NCBI GenBank assembly: GCA_020848695.1
Contig: JADLHT010000015.1
Coordinates: forward strand, 62,001-126,000
Source: Saprospiraceae bacterium
Lineage (GTDB): Bacteria; Bacteroidota; Bacteroidia; Chitinophagales; Saprospiraceae
Direction of reading: 5' to 3'
Length of the DNA: 64,000 nucleotides
Shown: one piece after another, positions 59,419 through 64,000 of the stretch
How positions within the stretch are numbered: position 1 is the stretch's first letter
Layout: each line of letters opens with the position of its first letter
Position numbers and translations under genes: made by a program
The notes under the pieces: generated by a model
Told to the model about the DNA's origin: nothing
The model's database searches: none
Seen by the model: only the letters and a program-made list of their open reading frames with translations

Positions 59419-61896
59419 TCATTTTCCAATTGAAAATATATTATTTATTCCAACTCTTAAATATGAATTACCCCATTCATTTCCCCAACGGGTTTTAACC
59501 CAATCCATTCGCAGATAACGAAACAAACCATATCCAACATTACCTAACCCAATGGAATACTCCTGATAAAGCTTGTTATTATCAATAGAGAGCAATGAAA
59601 TTCCAAATATTTCTTTCAATCCAAGTTTGCTAACTAAATATACCCTATCCAATAATAATCCATGAAAATTCTGTTCAAGGTGAAAGCTTATACTTTTATT
59701 TAATCCTATCATCCTATAGGGTTCAATTACTTTATAGTTAAGGCTACTTACTAAGTCATACACATTAGTAGGATTTCCGGGGATGTGAATAGCCTCAGGA
59801 ATATCCGGATTAACTCCAAAACTTTTTTTCAAATCAATTGCAACTTGAAGACTTCCCCACCTGTTCAGGTCCAAATAGTATTCAAGTCCTAAACTTGAGA
59901 TTGAATTTAATTTATGCAACTTGTCATAATAATTAAATATTTGTTGCCATCGAAATAAAGGCCAATCAGAACCCAATTTTTGAATATCATTCGGTGTTTT
60001 CCAAACTTTTGTCAGCGGCTGATATTCAACCTGCAATTTTGATTGAAATAAATAACGTTGCGAAACCAACAAGAAGGAATCTCTAAATGTAGTAGAATTG
60101 TTGGCTGTATAAGATTGTTTCTTTAGTCGCCAACTGTACTCGGTGGAATTTGATATTTCGCTCCTCTTGGAATAAGAAGATTCAATTTTTAGAGAGATAT
60201 CGTAATTTAAGTCTTTATTAAAATTGATTTTAACAAATTCATTTTGATACAATTTTAATGGGTTGTACTTTAAAAAAAGACTTGAAAACTGGTTGTAAAA
60301 TCTATTTGTTGTTGTAGATGAAATAAATTCACGCAGAGTTCGCCCAAGCGAAACAGAAAACAATGTATTCTTATAATCTCCAAAATACTTATTTTGAGTT
60401 ATGACGTACTGCCAGCTATTATCTGAAAATCCATAGTTCAGCTTTACCAATGATTCATAACTTTTGCGCCTGTAAAGGGAATCAGGATAAAACTCAAAAG
60501 CTAACTTTGTTCCCAAAGTCCAACCTTGCAATGTATTGAACTGAATTGAATTCAATAAACTTTCAAAACCAAAAAATCTTCTTTTAAAAGAGTTCGAATA
60601 ACGATAACCAAGTAGAAGATGCGAATACTTGAATCTGTTTCTCTTCAAATCCATTGAATCCATATAGACCCTGGACTCTTTATAGACCCTAATACTATCT
60701 TTTTTGCGATAACTTGCATCTTCCTCTGAAGTAAGTGGAATAGGTCGAATTGAATCCCAGTACTGATTGGATTTCTTGTTGGAATTTGACAGAATCTCAA
60801 GAACCTCATGTGAACTATTACTGGGAATACTATTTTCATATTGATATTCACTATAATTGATTAAAAAATTTCCATTAACCTTAAAACCCAACAAACCTGC
60901 GGTAAAGTTAAAATTTTGAAATCTTAAAAAATAATTGCCTTTGCCAGGATCAAAAAAATGCTGTTGTGTTAAATAAATTGTATCAAATATTTCTTGCTTA
61001 ATTTGCTTACCAAGAATGTATCCATCAAATTCATAAATTGACCATGTCGAATCCTGAATATATAAATAACCGTTCCATACTGCATCATTTTGGACCTTTG
61101 GCAAAAGTTCAATTTTATGTATCAGCAAACCATCACTATTGATGTTGCTTCCTAACAATCTATATTTGTAATGCGACAATGCAAAATCAGCAATTGGAGA
61201 AATGATTGCGCGACCAAAATCCGAAGAATTGTCATATAAATTAAATTGCAATGTTCCGGCCCTGTTAAATGAAAACCCTCTGTCGTTACCGGCAACTTTA
61301 GAGCTGAGCATAGTTTCTTTTGCCAACTTCCCATTAAAAAAATACAAGTCTGAAAATGACTCAGAAAGATATAACATTCCTTTTCGGGTTGAATCTAATT
61401 CACCATCGAAGTCGCCAACTTTATTACCAAGTACTTTTTCCGGAACATTCGTTAATTTCAGCATCCCTTTTGAGTAGGCATTACAGCGAATAATTCCTTT
61501 ATGAATACGATATTCAAACCTCTTCTGTATCGACTTTCGAATAATGGAATAAGCAGGATCTTCACGGTCTACAACAAATTCGACTTCATCCAACTCGTAC
61601 TTAATTGCTTTTAATGTTACATTGGCTTCAGTTCTTTCGGCTACCACATTGATTTTAATCTTTAACTTTTCAAACCCAATCTGTTGATAGTAAACATCAA
61701 AAACGCCAATTCCTGTATTTAATTCATACTCTCCATCCTGATTCGTACTTGTACTGATATTTGAACCTTGAATATAAATATTTACATGAGGAATTGGAAT
61801 TGATTGTTCATCTCTTACGGTACCATAAATCTGTGCTATTCCAGCAGAAAAAAAGAATATCCCAAATACTGTTAGAACAAGCCTAAAAATCATCAT
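59419..61896 (-). CDS. DUF5686 outer-membrane protein with carboxypeptidase-like domain
   Basis: An 825-residue protein. After a signal peptide (LVLTVFGIFFFSAGIAQ) a CarboxypepD_reg-like domain (IYGTVRDEQSIPIPHVNIYIQGSN, about 22-95) is followed by the DUF5686 region with its entry EDPAYSIIRKSIQKRF near 110, and the C-terminal half is full of amphipathic strands, suggesting a barrel ending near GINNIFSIGK. Function unknown; common in Bacteroidota. Its ATG overlaps the pabA stop by one base. Convergent with the sortilin-like gene, 5 bases apart. Confidence 0.88.
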   Translation of the reverse strand: MMIFRLVLTVFGIFFFSAGIAQIYGTVRDEQSIPIPHVNIYIQGSNISTSTNQDGEYELNTGIGVFDVYYQQIGFEKLKIKINVVAERTEANVTLKAIKYELDEVEFVVDREDPAYSIIRKSIQKRFEYRIHKGIIRCNAYSKGMLKLTNVPEKVLGNKVGDFDGELDSTRKGMLYLSESFSDLYFFNGKLAKETMLSSKVAGNDRGFSFNRAGTLQFNLYDNSSDFGRAIISPIADFALSHYKYRLLGSNINSDGLLIHKIELLPKVQNDAVWNGYLYIQDSTWSIYEFDGYILGKQIKQEIFDTIYLTQQHFFDPGKGNYFLRFQNFNFTAGLLGFKVNGNFLINYSEYQYENSIPSNSSHEVLEILSNSNKKSNQYWDSIRPIPLTSEEDASYRKKDSIRVYKESRVYMDSMDLKRNRFKYSHLLLGYRYSNSFKRRFFGFESLLNSIQFNTLQGWTLGTKLAFEFYPDSLYRRKSYESLVKLNYGFSDNSWQYVITQNKYFGDYKNTLFSVSLGRTLREFISSTTTNRFYNQFSSLFLKYNPLKLYQNEFVKINFNKDLNYDISLKIESSYSKRSEISNSTEYSWRLKKQSYTANNSTTFRDSFLLVSQRYLFQSKLQVEYQPLTKVWKTPNDIQKLGSDWPLFRWQQIFNYYDKLHKLNSISSLGLEYYLDLNRWGSLQVAIDLKKSFGVNPDIPEAIHIPGNPTNVYDLVSSLNYKVIEPYRMIGLNKSISFHLEQNFHGLLLDRVYLVSKLGLKEIFGISLLSIDNNKLYQEYSIGLGNVGYGLFRYLRMDWVKTRWGNEWGNSYLRVGINNIFSIGK

Positions 61897-62468
61897 TACA
61901 ATTTCAGCCAGTTCTGAATTATTTTAACGCCATGACCACATAAAAAGGATTCAGGATGAAATTGTACTCCTTCAATAGCTAATTGACTGTGCTTAACTCC
62001 CATTACTACATTAGAATCTGAAATGGCTGTAATTGATAGCGGTGCTTTAATACTATGTTCTTCCAATGCCCAGGAGTGGTAAAGCCCAACTCCAAAATTA
62101 CTAGGAAGTTCATACAAAATACTAGTTTGGTCACTTGATACAAAATGATGGATATCTTCAGTATAACCATGTTGAACATTTGGTAATCGGAATAATGATG
62201 CACCAAAAGCTACACCAATGATCTGAAATCCAAGGCAAATACCTAAAATACTTTTTCCGGAAGATAATGACTTTATAAAGTTCAAAGTATTCGGATACTC
62301 TTCAACCTTTCCGGGACCAGGTGACAAAAGGATCTTTGTAAAAGTATCGATCTCATTAAAACAATTTGTACTGTATTCCCTAATATAAACATTTGCCCCT
62401 GCTACTTCCAATAACTGTACCAGATTATAGGTAAATGAGTCCTGATGATCAATGACTAATACGTTCAT
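61896..62468 (-). CDS. pabA: aminodeoxychorismate/anthranilate synthase glutaminase subunit
   Basis: A 190-residue class I glutamine amidotransferase that supplies ammonia for 4-aminobenzoate synthesis. IDHQDSFTYNLVQLL opens it, LLSPGPGKVEEYPN near residue 48, the nucleophile Cys78 in ILGICLGFQIIG, and the His-Glu pair in EGVQFHPESF near 168-175. TrpG is the alternative, but the divergent pabB and the pabC-like gene favour PabA. The stop overlaps the start of the DUF5686 gene. Confidence 0.88.
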   Translation of the reverse strand: MNVLVIDHQDSFTYNLVQLLEVAGANVYIREYSTNCFNEIDTFTKILLSPGPGKVEEYPNTLNFIKSLSSGKSILGICLGFQIIGVAFGASLFRLPNVQHGYTEDIHHFVSSDQTSILYELPSNFGVGLYHSWALEEHSIKAPLSITAISDSNVVMGVKHSQLAIEGVQFHPESFLCGHGVKIIQNWLKL

Positions 62469-62499
62469 AAAGATTTGAAATATTCACAACTCAAAGGGT

Positions 62500-62507
62500 C
62501 AAAATTA
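62500..62507 (-). promoter_or_regulatory. -7 box of pabA
   Basis: Minus-strand TAATTTTG, an exact TAnnTTTG match, 31 bases before the ATG at 62468. It sits back to back with the pabB box in a 62-bp divergent region. Confidence 0.4.
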
Positions 62508-62518
62508 ACTCTTTCAAT

Positions 62519-62526
62519 TAGATTTG
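62519..62526 (+). promoter_or_regulatory. -7 box of pabB
   Basis: TAGATTTG, an exact TAnnTTTG match ending 4 bases before the GTG start at 62531, so a leaderless transcript beginning at the start codon is likely. Confidence 0.5.
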
Positions 62527-62530
62527 CATT

Positions 62531-63505
62531 GTGAATTGGGAAGAGAATTATTCATCGGTTCTTCATAGAATAAATTCATTGCAATCCAGAAATATTGAAT
62601 TTATCTTTGGATTAAACTATGAAAAAACGAAAGGTTTTGCAATAGCCGTTGATGATTTGTCTCGATACCCTATCCATTTTTCTTTTAATGAACACACACA
62701 GGTAAAGTATCTTTCAAATCAGCTAATATTAGAATCAGACAATTTACCCTATTCTGAATATAAAAAAGCCATGAATGAAGTTGTTACACATATTTTAAAT
62801 GGAAATTCATATTTATGCAACTTAACATTCAGAACACCTATCAGAAGCAATTTAAACCTCAATCAGATTTATAAATATTCAAATGCCAAATATAAGTTCC
62901 TTGTAGAGGATCAATTCACTTTCTTCTCGCCTGAAAGTTTTATCCGAATTGAAAATAATATCATCTCAACCTATCCGATGAAAGGAACGATAAGAGCAAA
63001 TATTCCCAATGCAGTTCAGTTAATTTTGAGCAACAAAAAAGAAATATTCGAGCACAATACTATCGTGGACTTGTTAAGAAATGATCTAAGCATAGTTGCC
63101 AATGATGTAAAAACAAAACGATTGAAATATCTCGAAAAGATATATACTAATAAAGGAGATCTTATTCAAATGAGTAGCGAGATATGCGGATCCCTTAAAT
63201 CCATATATTGCAATCAATTCGGAACCTTGCTGGACAAATTACTTCCTGCAGGAAGCATATCTGGTGCTCCCAAACAAAAAACCTGTGAAATCATAAGTAC
63301 GATTGAAAATCATACAAGGAATTACTATACAGGAATTTTTGGTCATTATAAGAACAACACCTTAGATTCTGCAGTAGCAATTAGATTTATAGAAAATTCA
63401 AATGGTTCGCTTTATTTTAGATCCGGTGGTGGAATTACAGCGTTGTCCAATGCAGAATCCGAATATGAAGAAATGATCAACAAAATTTATGTACCCATTT
63501 TTTGA
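62531..63505 (+). CDS. pabB: aminodeoxychorismate synthase component I
   Basis: A 324-residue chorismate-binding enzyme that aminates chorismate for folate synthesis. Key motifs: NGNSYLCNLTFRTPI near residue 90, FSPESFIRIE near 137, TYPMKGTIRANIPN near 150 with the active-site Lys of PIKGT, HNTIVDLLRNDLS near 177, LPAGSISGAPKQKTCE near 238, YTGIFGHY near 262, and FRSGGGITALSNAESEYEE near 300. The short N-terminus is usual for the stand-alone PabB of Bacteroidota. GTG start immediately after its promoter box. Overlaps the pabC-like gene by 17 bases. Confidence 0.92.
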   Translation: MNWEENYSSVLHRINSLQSRNIEFIFGLNYEKTKGFAIAVDDLSRYPIHFSFNEHTQVKYLSNQLILESDNLPYSEYKKAMNEVVTHILNGNSYLCNLTFRTPIRSNLNLNQIYKYSNAKYKFLVEDQFTFFSPESFIRIENNIISTYPMKGTIRANIPNAVQLILSNKKEIFEHNTIVDLLRNDLSIVANDVKTKRLKYLEKIYTNKGDLIQMSSEICGSLKSIYCNQFGTLLDKLLPAGSISGAPKQKTCEIISTIENHTRNYYTGIFGHYKNNTLDSAVAIRFIENSNGSLYFRSGGGITALSNAESEYEEMINKIYVPIF

Positions 63506-64000
63506 GTCTATTGCGATATTAAATGGTATAATTCTTAATCCTGAATGGCATCAATTAAGAATAAATCACACTTTTAAAATGCATTACACCAAAAGCAAGC
63601 CACATCTATTGAGTTCTGTTTTAGATAATAAATTTAATAATAATGAATGTTTACAAAAATTGAAATTTTATTACAACCAGGATTGCTATATGATTAATAC
63701 AATAAATTACGAAAGCAAGATCTGTGATCAATTCATTACAAAAGAAATAAGAAATCTGCAATACAATTTCAAATTCACAGATAGAACTATTCTGCAGCAT
63801 TTTCAAAGTTACTATTTAAATCACGAAGTAATATTTACAAAAAATCATTTTATAACTGATTCTGCAATAGCCAATATTGTATTTTATACTGGAAAACACT
63901 GGCATACTCCAATTCATCCCTTGCTAGAAGGAACACAAAGAAACTATTTACTGAAAAACAAAATTATCCAGGCTTATCCTATTCACCTAGATAACTTAGA
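63489..64000 (+). CDS. pabC: PabC-like aminotransferase class IV, cut by the window end
   Basis: The frame runs from ATG 63489 to the window end (170 codons, no stop). YPFFESIAILNGIILNPEWH opens it; KFTDR near residue 95 holds the likely PLP Lys; FITDSAIANIVFYTGKHWHTP and PLLEGTQRNYLLKNKII match the end of class IV aminotransferases. Behind pabB, 4-amino-4-deoxychorismate lyase (pABA formation) is the expected role; the branched-chain aminotransferase fold relative is the alternative. Starts within the last codons of pabB. Confidence 0.85.
   Translation, partial: MYPFFESIAILNGIILNPEWHQLRINHTFKMHYTKSKPHLLSSVLDNKFNNNECLQKLKFYYNQDCYMINTINYESKICDQFITKEIRNLQYNFKFTDRTILQHFQSYYLNHEVIFTKNHFITDSAIANIVFYTGKHWHTPIHPLLEGTQRNYLLKNKIIQAYPIHLDNL

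Noticed and set aside
1-64000. CRISPR array, prophage, integrative element or biosynthetic cluster
   Set aside because: No regularly spaced repeats, no integrase, phage structural or large synthase genes; only broken transposase pieces at 23 kb.

Overview
The window comes from an AT-rich chromosome of a Bacteroidota bacterium. The evidence is consistent: TonB-dependent receptors (one paired with a DUF4249 lipoprotein), a hybrid two-component system, two proteins with type IX secretion-like C-termini plus a PorV/PorQ-type barrel, a DUF5686 protein, a Bacteroidota-style PurM and GlmM, and many start codons preceded by the Bacteroidota -7 promoter box TAnnTTTG. Weak Shine-Dalgarno sequences and free-living metabolism suggest an environmental Saprospiria/Chitinophagia-like lineage, but that rank is inference. 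No rRNA, tRNA, CRISPR array or intact mobile element was seen.

Layout. 0-6.7 kb: end of a VWA membrane protein, a GC-rich intergenic repeat, mrp-pyrF (minus), then a ribF gene fused in frame to a family-2 glycosyltransferase, coupled to an RluA-type pseudouridine synthase. 7-9.8 kb: a NarL-type response regulator and its TPR histidine kinase, then a gap with the marks of a structured small RNA. 9.8-16 kb: LuxE-like protein and purM, a JmjC-like oxygenase, HMG-CoA-lyase-like and GNAT genes, and a TonB-like energy transducer. 16-23 kb: namZ-like (DUF1343) and an exonuclease/GIY-YIG repair protein starting back to back, a LOG/PLP-enzyme pair, an aminotransferase with an OsmC protein, and a graveyard of two broken transposases. 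23.5-28.1 kb: a minus-strand run lrp - TraB/GumN - TonB receptor - DUF4249. 28-35.7 kb: AmpG-like MFS transporter, a secreted unknown, a 1377-residue hybrid sensor, an AraC regulator. 35.8-39.5 kb: the most interesting cluster, a ModE-type DNA-binding protein, a TonB receptor and a lipoprotein with a molybdopterin-binding (sulfite-oxidase-like) fold, with the same 21-bp dyad in front of both modE and the receptor gene. 39.9-43.4 kb: ccmB-ccmC-ccmD and a glutamate dehydrogenase, one probable operon. 43.5-52.2 kb: cell-wall amidase, manC, PorV-like barrel, PAP2 phosphatase, glmM-cysteine desulfurase, CtlX amidinotransferase-like, queuosine-precursor transporter. 52.2-64 kb: hscA-SUI1-sortilin-like chain, a second sortilin-like protein, DUF5686, and the folate/4-aminobenzoate genes pabA, pabB and a partial pabC-like gene.

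The genes are mostly chromosomal housekeeping and cell-envelope functions. Themes that recur are Fe-S/haem maturation (Mrp, cysteine desulfurase, HscA, CcmBCD), cell-wall turnover (namZ, amidase, AmpG-like, GlmM), and outer-membrane uptake driven by TonB. The strongest candidates for something new are the ModE/TonB-receptor/molybdopterin-fold cassette with its shared operator, the RibF-glycosyltransferase fusion, and the candidate RNA at about 9.55-9.83 kb.
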